Shown here one piece after another: positions 11,001 to 16,326 of a DNA stretch of 18,759 nucleotides; the first letter of the stretch is position 1, and every line of letters begins with the position of its first letter. The position numbers and the translations under genes were made by a program. Below the pieces are notes generated by a model. It searched no databases and was not told the origin of the DNA. It saw only the letters and a program-made list of their open reading frames with translations. Location: assembly GCA_023091735.1 (NCBI GenBank), contig JALKBU010000997.1, forward strand, positions 1 to 18,759, written 5' to 3'. The stretch comes from Trichomonas tenax (taxonomy: Eukaryota; Parabasalia; Trichomonadida; Trichomonadidae).

Positions 11001-11294
11001 GCACTGAATATTAAGCGCCCTGTTATCGCACAGTATGCAAGTGATATCATTGATGGAAAGTTATATCTCAAGGCTGAAGAGCTTGAAAATACGCTAAAAG
11101 TCGACTCAACGAAAGAAATTGATGGAGATATCATTGAAATCTTCAATTCACAAATCCAAATGGATTCTTTAGAAACACTGCCACTAAAGGTTCGTCTATC
11201 CTCATATTTAGAAGAAATACCTCTCAAAGGTGCAAGACACGAAGACGATGAAGAGGAAGAAATCGATATTGAAGAAGCGGAGAAAAATCTATAA
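5031..11294 (+). CDS. Giant USP9X-like ubiquitin hydrolase (peptidase C19)
   Basis: Ubiquitin-specific proteases remove ubiquitin from proteins using a Cys-His-Asp/Asn triad. This one is 2087 aa from the ATG at 5031 (MNPLDDFDTW); an in-frame ATG at 4992 would add 13 residues. Residues 1 to about 660 are an all-helical, repeat-like region without a clear motif. A ubiquitin-like domain is visible at about 668-740 (SLIVHVYYDGQLEEY to KIRLDIV), placed before the protease as in USP9X. The catalytic domain spans about 1110-1407: Cys box YYQTCYLNSTIQ (Cys1125), HEQQDAMEFM, VLFINIKRF, and His box RGHYITYSRS (His1359) followed by WILLDDGVES. The Cys box lacks the usual GLxNLGN lead-in, and the CxxC pairs of the zinc-binding fingers are missing. 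About 680 further helical residues end in an acidic tail (HEDDEEEEIDIEEAEKNL). The frame is intact, so it is probably functional. USP9X versus another large USP subfamily is inferred from architecture. Confidence 0.93.
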   Translation: MNPLDDFDTWLAIARTIVMDVTQFSSLYDSFETLINSIIETDFLPETAASKTKEFTSTISNSVCDYILMYGQIIPQYMEYPIKYLKLFLKLSIYGIQVGDQELISIGARILNNKDATFYSKNEEENVFQRLTNYFVQNLDSTSIITDSIKNRVDNLMSFYNVQQMMIYSVKFDQNFAFIDAINVSAPTILKIFQHNIAKSQINCLPNIIQQFLMIMPVEENAYQAFLTLFIPITLDFILSNKINLSYNGFLSLSKILDYELPSALQYQKTACYLITQSLQYQKIAEIPFTKQLASFMQSLYSKLAKYNLLQLDTAMRLWNNHATIHMNEKSAFFKMQIEIIVNSSGELLAGLIDFVINTKDSIENWIDFISNLIERLDKIPILDPSPFTQFRNYLFQQSISNPSLRKPFDTLLKLTGDSSFFDSVIDYMNSNTYDKEFIYSTLCTLVNHCQDIHVDPLKVNLLLSNSLEIAFEDDSPFQILDFIPVLCQKQNVKITPEQISTIVPHILTSPYFFIFLDNIINFKILDDETIEKLIDEISETLDNDFFNFFSKICERANEYPKYYVDLDIKYGKYLWKFALTKSPAMSQFSTLLCNLFAQNDPNYVSDEIMYQTFFDTIEDHMREDGNIEELIELICTFIDTIENVQDSMYLIHQADMNYHNPEKNFESLIVHVYYDGQLEEYKMPQLATAGSVVTHYCRMKRYQTQFLVCKFNNIELKPSCKIADFIANGQSKIRLDIVSKSVPQNQYRVRQKLPCQFIKERNWYGEFMQLMNKSSIAAYKFMNSTCTTLELCEPISRIMNEKTNESVKNAFDLSTPYVCSYNLGTVHYYLFTQNAKTLIESLAQADFFTYIFDIAYVICTMDRKLKVHDDIILLIIKIISKCNIKFSGENSDIIFRGLMVIAASTNQTSIHSKIFTTIQEVFKDTKIPFSEQFKPTFKQLLIKSPQFIRKDCVEAFKKVSIQPEVFVETLIEFQEEVSNEFIQLMLDTHINYTNLGKKVVITLMRCIDRSQGEHLRLFLDLLNNILYHPEAIIPLENQAFIQDYLVDRFIKFDISRADMRVFKSAAVCLMRVDSAVDENNNNHLYDRLNEFHANRKPMDCYNVDGEKFMLNIERPGIRKYYQTCYLNSTIQLMFSVIPLRNLLLSAKSSQKMLANLHDLVMRMHLTKCNSVSAKTFADHCSMFEGDVFSPHEQQDAMEFMGQLLDKMLEDDAYKDAFKQICQGKIEHHLEGIDYEYNNTDHETFSCISVETAPTLEESLKIFVSPTFLVNDDKYQVSDTQKRIDAKRSSAFEEAPTVLFINIKRFSYNMNLRKREKVTTKCIIPPVLDLTKYMKDKSQQKVYKLVGAVVHKGTALRGHYITYSRSMIGDFWILLDDGVESRETEEETFKAINGVNDEATGYIFAYLLKDNNEESLSSEQIHNFEFSKELIEEIDNENEKIVQASFFCSTGYHDLMYYLSSEKKTEYSSIITRYLCDSIPYISKDYSTGKIYQNIHNKMRSDKVLSRMFFEYCQPFLRDMLVMSTNTFVRSETTSLILASIKSSGVTFEEYIPILVNLIDGLFDKYDTSNDVFRAIYLVLKSYDADKILKKLEYSNKIMEFFTVQFNDFCLQHPELKRSYILSGIDMTYYMKILARLHFSPDEMPALYNDSTFMQFMTTKSKAGAVSKFVLTYFTPESYVEFFKRSSHGENLANVSQVLFEVCPDQAITLLHTSGFSQEDIANSLVSCGKRKKRFADILLDQTPIWCRLYLLHIDLDVRTAAKVIPSAICQSADLISLAEEEEDDRQFILTQDEIQDRCTTLMEKLLDCVTDAMNALVSEKKNSNETIYEYISVIESASKEAKERVVEHLEKLSALFEPIGLYSTKFSEQGSELLSLSATYRLDIPSVTVFSLFRDSNVETVNEVKAFDMYLPRLVYFLERKDLCFDLLSFFMDNAVFCISNLAPSNIVVINRILQHLVSNKREMLITYIDENFPDILENRVYHLVIVLKALNIKRPVIAQYASDIIDGKLYLKAEELENTLKVDSTKEIDGDIIEIFNSQIQMDSLETLPLKVRLSSYLEEIPLKGARHEDDEEEEIDIEEAEKNL

Positions 11295-11815
11295 TGTTAT
11301 TTTGTTATTTGTATAAATCTTCTATTTTGTTAATTTCTATAGAAATGAACTTATGATAATCATCACATCGATCAAATATTTTCATCTTTCCACCAAAAAT
11401 CCGGAAGAAGATGGCTAAAAAAGACCGAAATCATACTTCAAATTTTGATGATTTCTGGATGGTTTGAATTGCACTAAAATCTGCTAAAAATGAAGGATGT
11501 AGCCAGTTGCAAACATAAATACATTGTAAAAGCAAAAGACTTGGAAATAATTCATATTTTCGATGATCGAAACTTATCAGAATGCATCGAGTTTAGGCTG
11601 ATTTCACTTCAACTGCAATATAGGTCCAGACATGAAATACAAATCTTTGAGAAATATTGATTATAAAATATTAATTTTGCCATGTAAATCGAGCCTTATT
11701 TTTGTAATTGTTGTAATGCAATATTTGATGCAGTTTCATTTTCGAAGTTATTTTCATAGAAATTTACTGTAGAAAAAATTTTGTCATGTAAATAATTTAC
11801 AAACAATTTTCCAGT
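11295..11815. other. Spacer with possible decayed coding DNA
   Basis: 521 bp of A+T-rich sequence between the protease stop and the ATG-less frame at 11816. All frames are broken repeatedly. One 56-codon ATG frame exists at 11490-11660. The reading frame of the downstream ORF is closed by TAA at 11789-11791. No GTATGT-like donor or ACTAAC...AG-type acceptor, the strict trichomonad intron signals, was found, so a 5' exon joined by splicing is not supported. This stretch may be the decayed 5' part of the next gene. Confidence 0.45.
11490..11660 (+). CDS. Small 56-aa ORF, unknown, possibly a relic
   Basis: ATG at 11490 opens 56 codons ending TGA at 11658-11660. The product starts MKDVASCKHKYIVKAKDL and ends RHEIQIFEKY; it is mixed polar/hydrophobic with no recognised domain. 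It is the longest ATG frame I found in the spacer and is not in frame with the ORF at 11816. It could be chance, a small gene, or a fragment of the lost 5' part of the downstream gene. Not confident that it is expressed. Confidence 0.15.
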   Translation: MKDVASCKHKYIVKAKDLEIIHIFDDRNLSECIEFRLISLQLQYRSRHEIQIFEKY

Positions 11816-13198
11816 TTGTTGCTTGATTGGTGGCGTTCTGATCCGAATGTCCAGTTCAAGAACATCGAAATTTACAACGCTCCGAATCCAAAACTTGCTA
11901 CAGAAATATTTCACAATTTGGCGCCTGTTTTGCTTTGGCTGCACGATTCTGGTCCAAATCTTGGATTCTGGCAGTCAATAAGCAGCACAGTCTTTCGCAT
12001 TACGTCTATAAAAACATTTCCACAGGCAAATTTTGAAAGATTCCTTCAAGTTGTTTTTGATCATTTAAATCTTTTTCATCCTGTTAAAATAGATGATTAC
12101 ATTTCACTCATAGAGCGATTCCACCAAGCTCCGATCAGCAACTTTCTATTTGTTACATTTGCCCAACTTTTTTCCAAAACAAACAATTTCATATATTTCT
12201 TGTCCATTTTGAGATTAACAAATCATACAGTGTACAGACTTTTGTTACACGAACAAGGTGGAATTGAGAAATTCGTTGATCTTTATATAACATTCTTAAA
12301 TCCACAGTATGCTACAATAACTGCTGAATGTTGTAAGCCCAGATTAGTTCTAGCAGAACTTATCGTCGATATGGTTTGCGATTCTCCAAGAGATCTCGTG
12401 AATCAAACAGAATTGTATTTAACTATTTATCAGACGCTTTCTCGACTGATCATTGGCGTGGATAGTTATGTGGCAGTACCATTTATTCGAATTCTGATAT
12501 CATTTCACAGAAACACATTGAACAAAGTCTCACAATCTTTTATCGCCAAAAGATTATCGACATTATTATGTTTAATTGATCCATCTACCCCAGGCTATGG
12601 CATGATTGCTCATTTCGCTGCATCAATCTGTCCTAAATACGTTTCAGTTGATACATTAGTTCCTTTACTTGCTTCTCAATATTTTGCATCTCCTTTAGAG
12701 TTCCAACTTATTTATCAGAAGTGCAACACATCATCTGCAGATGATATTCTGTTAGGTGTTAAATTTTTCTCACGAATTATGATATTATCATTTTATTGGG
12801 CGAGATTATCAGGATTTTACTTATCTAGGCTACTAACGAAAGGAAGCAGACATGAAAAGGTACAAGAATGGTTCTCTTCTTTCTTGCTGCAGCTTAAAGC
12901 TTCGACAATTATGCAAGAACATAGAAATAAGTATATGAATAGAAAATTGAGGCTAAAGGAGATATTCAGGTCAAGTTTATTTAGTGACCTCGGCGTTGTT
13001 AGCGAGGTATTCGATACTCCTGAGAATGATGAACTTATTCCTGTGATTGCTGAGATTGATCACAATATGCATGATTCATCGCTAAAATTCCTCCCATTCC
13101 ACACTAAAGGAATCGATCTTATTAACGCTGTTAGACAGAAACATCGAAAGAAGATGAAGAGATCAAAATTATCCCCAAAGAACGCCCAAAAGGAATAG
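11816..13198 (+). pseudogene. ATG-less 460-codon ORF, helical protein with basic C-terminus, truncated
   Basis: The family is not recognised. The frame is open from 11792 (after TAA at 11789) to TAG at 13196-13198, but the first in-frame ATG is at 12371 (codon 186). Coding-quality sequence begins well before that (LLDWWRSDPNVQFKN, NAPNPKLATEIFHNLAP), so the 5' end appears lost. The protein is mostly alpha-helical and hydrophobic, HEAT/ARM-like in feel, with a Lys/Arg-rich end (RQKHRKKMKRSKLSP) suggesting a nuclear or RNA-associated protein. After the TAG the same frame stays open to the transposon boundary at 13250. If the element and one target duplication are removed, it continues through STRKRVKKKKQ to TAA at 14198-14200. 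The gene therefore probably had about 29 more codons, and TAG is a nonsense mutation. Alternatives: a detached C-terminal part of a USP-like gene, or a gene using a non-ATG start. Confidence 0.55.
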
Positions 13199-13240
13199 GA
13201 GAACAACAATGAAGCAAAAGTTGAAACAACAACAAAGCAT

Positions 13241-13250
13241 GCAAAGAAAT
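13241..13250. repeat. Left target-site duplication of the Mutator-like element
   Basis: GCAAAGAAAT, identical to 14156-14165. It directly abuts the outermost base of the left terminal inverted repeat. A length of 10 bp fits the 8-11 bp range known for Mutator-like elements. Confidence 0.8.
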
Positions 13251-13360
13251 GAGTCTAGGACAAAAGTGAACATCAAAAAGTGACATCGAACCTTAAAGTC
13301 ACTTTTCATGAATAAACTATCACTTTTTTGCGCGGGAAAAATTGTCACCTTTATAAAAAG
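13251..13360 (+). repeat. Left terminal inverted repeat with subterminal AAAAGTG motifs
   Basis: Rich in AAAAGTG/CACTTTT words on both strands. It includes a perfect 9-bp hairpin: AAAAGTGAC (13276-13284) with GTCACTTTT (13298-13306). Repeated subterminal words of this kind are usual transposase-binding sites. The same sequence recurs at 18535. Confidence 0.7.
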
Positions 13361-13529
13361 TGTTATAAATATCTTTGTAGTCTAAACAATAATAACATTT
13401 ATAGATTGAAACTCCACGCTGAGTATGAAGACCATAAACGTAGTTCATTGCAAGTTTTTGTTGCACTCCAAACCAAGAAACTCGGTCGAAATTATCCCTT
13501 CTTGCATGGTAAATATGATTTATAAACAA
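13320..13529 (-). pseudogene. Transposon ORF fragment with CxxC, C-terminal part
   Basis: The minus-strand frame reads RRDNFDRVSWFGVQQ, then GLHTQRGVSIYKCYYCLDYK, then KGDNFSRAKK to a stop at the inverted repeat. The same frame is open in the second copy (18567 onward). Of the base changes between the copies in this part, one is synonymous on this strand (Ile ATC/ATA) but would be Arg/Ile on the plus strand, which mildly favours the minus strand. The CxxC pair could be half a zinc finger. No complete domain is recognised and no ATG opens the frame here. It is probably what remains of the element's own gene. Confidence 0.4.
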
Positions 13530-13841
13530 ATAATTTGAAGAAAAAAAAAAATAAAAATTTAGTCAAAAACGAATTTTACAAAGAATATAAAGATCAAATT
13601 GAGAATCTAAATAATATAAATCAGTATATAAAATGAACGTAATATGAAAACATTATCTAATTCATGATTCATGAACAATTAATTATGAATTTAATGACAT
13701 ATTAATAATTATGAGAATAAGTAATAATATGAAAATAATCTTGTAATGAAAAAGGTATCTGTGAAAAAATAAAAAATAGAAAAAATAATATTATATTAAT
13801 ATCAAAAGTGAAAATATAATGTGTATTAAAAATTGAATCAA

Positions 13842-14032
13842 TAAGTGGGTTCTTGTTAGGGCCTGGTTTGGCCACTCGAGGGCTTTGGAAGTCTCAGGCC
13901 GACCTCGCCATGCATCGAATCAGGCTTCTGTTGAATAGGCATCTGGATGCATCTCTGCTAGATCACCAGGTCATCCTTCACTATGAGGCCACAACTACTC
14001 ACAATGAAGTCTTCTTTGGCTTCCAACATTGA
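13842..14032. other. GC-rich island inside the transposon
   Basis: About 185 bp of clearly higher G+C than the flanking 80-85% A+T filler. It holds words such as GGGCCTGGTTTGGCCACTCG and CAGGCCGACCTCGCC. The plus strand has a 70-codon stop-free frame (13820-14032, ending TGA) reading in part DLAMHRIRLLLNRHLDASL and EATTTHNEVFFGFQH. No family is recognised. It may be a captured host or foreign gene fragment. Confidence 0.45.
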
Positions 14033-14044
14033 GTTCAATCCATT

Positions 14045-14155
14045 TCAACCTATTGACACTTTTCCATTTTTCCCGCAAACACGTCACTTTCCTTTATTTT
14101 GACATTCTGACTTTACACGTCAGAAAAGCACGTTGTTCTATTTTGTCCCAGTCCC
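14045..14155 (-). repeat. Right terminal inverted repeat, diverged
   Basis: Reverse-complemented, it aligns with the left end at the terminus (GGACAAAA), at TAAAGTCA and at TTTGCGGGAAAAATGG, in the same order and roughly the same spacing. It is clearly more diverged from the left end than the second element's left end is. Confidence 0.65.
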
Positions 14156-14165
14156 GCAAAGAAAT
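14156..14165. repeat. Right target-site duplication
   Basis: GCAAAGAAAT, a perfect copy of 13241-13250. Joining the flanks with one copy keeps the upstream ORF's frame open until TAA at 14198-14200. Confidence 0.8.
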
Positions 14166-14200
14166 CAACAAGAAAAAGAGTGAAGAAAAAGAAACAGTAA

Positions 14201-14541
14201 GCTCACTCATTTGTTAATCGATAGGCCGTCCCCAACATTTATATTATTTGCGTTAAACATGTATTCATTTTGTATATTTAACAGATCAAAATTATTTAGT
14301 TTTAGAACTAGAGACTGTATATGAAAAAATTAAATAAAGAATGGTTAAGTGATTAAGATAAAATAAAAACAAGATAGAACTGAAAAAATATATTTCTGGA
14401 AAATTATGTTTTAATTTAGAAAATTCTGTGGTTAGTTTTGCTAATAGATGGAGAACGGTAATATGGGTGAATTTTGGTGAATAAATAAAGTGTAAGTAAA
14501 GAAAAATATCAGCATACATTAAAAATAATTTAAAATGTATT
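14201..14541. other. Intergenic region upstream of the tRNA
   Basis: 341 bp, very A+T-rich. Only short low-complexity frames are present, and nothing functional was recognised apart from its position upstream of the tRNA gene. Confidence 0.5.
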
Positions 14542-14614
14542 GCTTCTGTAGACTAGTGGTTATAGCGTTCGCCTAGTAAGCGGAAGGTCGTGGGTCCGAA
14601 TCCCACCAGAAGCA
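14542..14614 (+). tRNA. tRNA-Thr(AGT)
   Basis: 73 nt from G1 to discriminator A73, no intron, CCA not encoded. The acceptor stem GCTTCTG pairs fully with CAGAAGC. The anticodon stem TTCGC/GCGGA encloses the loop CTAGTAA, giving anticodon AGT (Thr, ACU). The variable loop is AGGTC and the T stem is GTGGG/CCCAC. Two oddities: the T loop is TCCGAAT, with C where nearly all tRNAs have U55, and the 16-nt D arm (GACTAGTGGTTATAGC) pairs poorly in the normal register; CTA/TAG pairing one step further in is possible. The terminator-like T-run just downstream favours a real Pol III gene. Confidence 0.9.
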
Positions 14615-14616
14615 TG

Positions 14617-14622
14617 TTTTTT
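14617..14622 (+). terminator. Pol III T-run terminator of tRNA-Thr
   Basis: Six consecutive T residues begin three bases after the discriminator base, the usual position and form of an RNA polymerase III terminator. Confidence 0.8.
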
Positions 14623-14686
14623 CCGTTTTATTCAGATATAAAATAAAATTTTATTCAAATTTTTATCAACATTGTTTATCTCCAAG

Positions 14687-15913
14687 ATGTCGAATAAGTT
14701 TGATCTCAAGATGAATCCAGGTGTCGTCTTCAACGATGACTTCGTGAGGTCTCACCAAGATATAGAAATCCTTGATTTATCGCATACAGATGTTTATTAT
14801 TTTCCTAAAGCCATCTGCTCGCTCAAAAACATAAGAGTCATCGACTTGACGGCCTCGAAGATTTCCTATTTACCTCCGGAGATCGGTGAAATGGAGAAAT
14901 TAGAAGATTTGATCATCGCAGAAACACCGATCTTGACGTCTGACTTATACCACAAGTTGAAGCTCTCAGAGCCCAATGAGCTTTTACGCTGCTTCAAGCT
15001 CGCCGCATCAAAGGCGCAATGCCCACAATTCTTTTTCCCCGTTTATCCGCCTGATGTGCACGTTTTTTCTGTGTTTTCTTGGAATTTGCTCGCTAACAAG
15101 GCCGTAAAAAGCAACCTTTACCCTCTCTGCTTGGAACGGTGCATGAACTACAATCATAGAGATATCTTGACATTCGACATTGTCAACCAAATCCGTCCAG
15201 ATGTCATTGCGCTGCAAGAATATGAAGTCAGGCAGGTCGGTGTATGGAACAAGCCGCTCACAGACACAGATTACTTCGCATCTTTCGCGCCAAAAGGCAG
15301 ATACTACGAAAAGAGGTCAGACCAGCAGCCGTACGTCCATGGACAGGCAACGCTTGTCAACATCCGCAAATTCGAGGTGATCACAACACAGATGATTTAT
15401 CCCAGACTATCAAAGCTCGTTACAACACCAGACCCAGAAATTGCCGGATGCGATGATGTGGTTCTCCTCACCGCCATCCGCACGAGACTCCGTCCATCGA
15501 AGAACTACGTTATTGTCAATGTTCACATGAAATATACATCAGACAAGTTGAGAACAAAGCTTGCTGAGATCATAATGAAGGAGGCACTCAACTTCTCTCA
15601 CCAAATTTTCAAGCACTTCGGACTCATCGTGCTTGGAGACTTCAATGATGAATCTCAAAATCAAACTTTGAAGAAGTTCTACGACTTCAAGTTGACCAAT
15701 GTGTACGACTCTCACAATGTTAACCCACCTACAGCGAATTTCCAGACTTTCGGACAATCCAGGATCGACCACGTCTTGATCTCGCAAAACATCCGCATCA
15801 AGAGCCTCATCAATCAGGAGACGTACGCTCAGATCATGGAATCACATCCATTCATTCCATGCGAGTACTTCCCATCTGATCACTTCCCAATCGGCTGCGT
15901 TGTCGAGATATAA
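14687..15913 (+). CDS. CCR4-type poly(A) deadenylase (LRR plus EEP nuclease)
   Basis: CCR4/CNOT6 is a catalytic subunit of the CCR4-NOT complex, which shortens poly(A) tails and starts mRNA decay in the cytoplasm. The ATG at 14687 (MSNKFDLKMN) gives 408 aa; the five codons before it lack an ATG. Residues about 24-80 are two to three leucine-rich repeats (IEILDLSHTDVYYFP, IRVIDLTASKISYLPPEIG), the part that binds NOT1/CAF1 in yeast and human CCR4. Residues about 125-408 are an endonuclease/exonuclease/phosphatase domain: FSWNLLA (N133), IALQEYE (metal-binding E178), VNVHMKY (H280), LGDFNDES (D318, N320), RIDHVLI (D361) and PSDHFPIG (D398, H399). All expected metal and catalytic residues are present. 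It starts 72 bp after the tRNA, and its stop overlaps a TAAA, the trichomonad polyadenylation word. Related nocturnin/angel nucleases lack the LRR, which supports CCR4. Confidence 0.92.
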   Translation: MSNKFDLKMNPGVVFNDDFVRSHQDIEILDLSHTDVYYFPKAICSLKNIRVIDLTASKISYLPPEIGEMEKLEDLIIAETPILTSDLYHKLKLSEPNELLRCFKLAASKAQCPQFFFPVYPPDVHVFSVFSWNLLANKAVKSNLYPLCLERCMNYNHRDILTFDIVNQIRPDVIALQEYEVRQVGVWNKPLTDTDYFASFAPKGRYYEKRSDQQPYVHGQATLVNIRKFEVITTQMIYPRLSKLVTTPDPEIAGCDDVVLLTAIRTRLRPSKNYVIVNVHMKYTSDKLRTKLAEIIMKEALNFSHQIFKHFGLIVLGDFNDESQNQTLKKFYDFKLTNVYDSHNVNPPTANFQTFGQSRIDHVLISQNIRIKSLINQETYAQIMESHPFIPCEYFPSDHFPIGCVVEI

Positions 15914-16326
15914 ACCATTTGTTGTATATTTGGCTTATCAAAACTAACCCTACTTTCTTTATTAACTTTTCATGAAATATAATTTCAATTTCTAATAACA
16001 ATAATCATATGCATATGTTTAACTTCACGAATTTCTCTTGATTTTCAAATATACCTGTTAAAATACACAATTTTGTTATTAAAACAAAATAAATAATGCA
16101 ATTAAGCATAAATATGTTGAAAAACATAATATCTAAGGCCTGTATTGTGAGTGTACAAATTACAAGGCTCTGTTTATGATAAATCAAAGGACATATAAGG
16201 TAAAATTTGCTCAAATTTTGGAAAACACAATACAACCTCGAGGGATATTTAGAAATATCATGAAATTGACCGACTATAATTTTGTCAAAGATAATAAATA
16301 AACGGTCACACAAAAATAAATAATTT
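15914..16326. other. Intergenic region upstream of the Ser/Asp-rich gene
   Basis: 413 bp, A+T-rich. It contains a perfect 12-bp palindrome, CATATGCATATG, at about 16007-16018. A long minus-strand frame crosses it but begins at TTG inside the next gene and is treated as a shadow. Nothing else was recognised. Confidence 0.5.
16306..16310 (+). promoter_or_regulatory. Possible initiator element (TCACA)
   Basis: TCACA matches the trichomonad initiator TCA(+1)(C/T)(A/T). The putative start A at 16308 is 19 nt before the ATG at 16327, a typical distance for the very short trichomonad leaders. Such a 5-nt word is common by chance. Confidence 0.4.

Larger units (their letters stand above)
13251..14155. 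mobile_element. Degenerate non-autonomous Mutator-like element (905 bp)
   Basis: The outer ends are inverted repeats: left GAGTCTAGGACAAAAGTGAA, and the right end reverse-complemented GGGACTGGGACAAAATAGAA. About 19 of the first 25 positions match without gaps. Similarity goes on inward to about 100 bp (TTTGCGCGGGAAAAATTG against GTTTGCGGGAAAAATGG). Both ends abut a perfect 10-bp direct repeat, GCAAAGAAAT. Long inverted repeats beginning GAG/GGG with 9-11 bp duplications are typical of Mutator-like elements, which are known from Trichomonas. The inside holds an ORF remnant on the minus strand near the left end, a very A+T-rich stretch (about 13530-13840) and a GC-rich island (about 13845-14030). 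No complete transposase is present. The diverged right end suggests an old or composite copy. It lies 52 bp after the TAG of the preceding ORF, inside that ORF's continued frame. Confidence 0.78.

Noticed and set aside
11792..11816. AATTTTCCAG before the ATG-less ORF as a 3' splice site
   Set aside because: Trichomonad introns carry a strict ACTAAC-type branch site fused to the acceptor and a GTATGT-like donor. Neither was found.
13328..13525. Plus-strand 65-codon ORF in the left part of the transposon
   Set aside because: Overlaps the minus-strand frame, which fits the few differences between the two copies slightly better. Probably its shadow.
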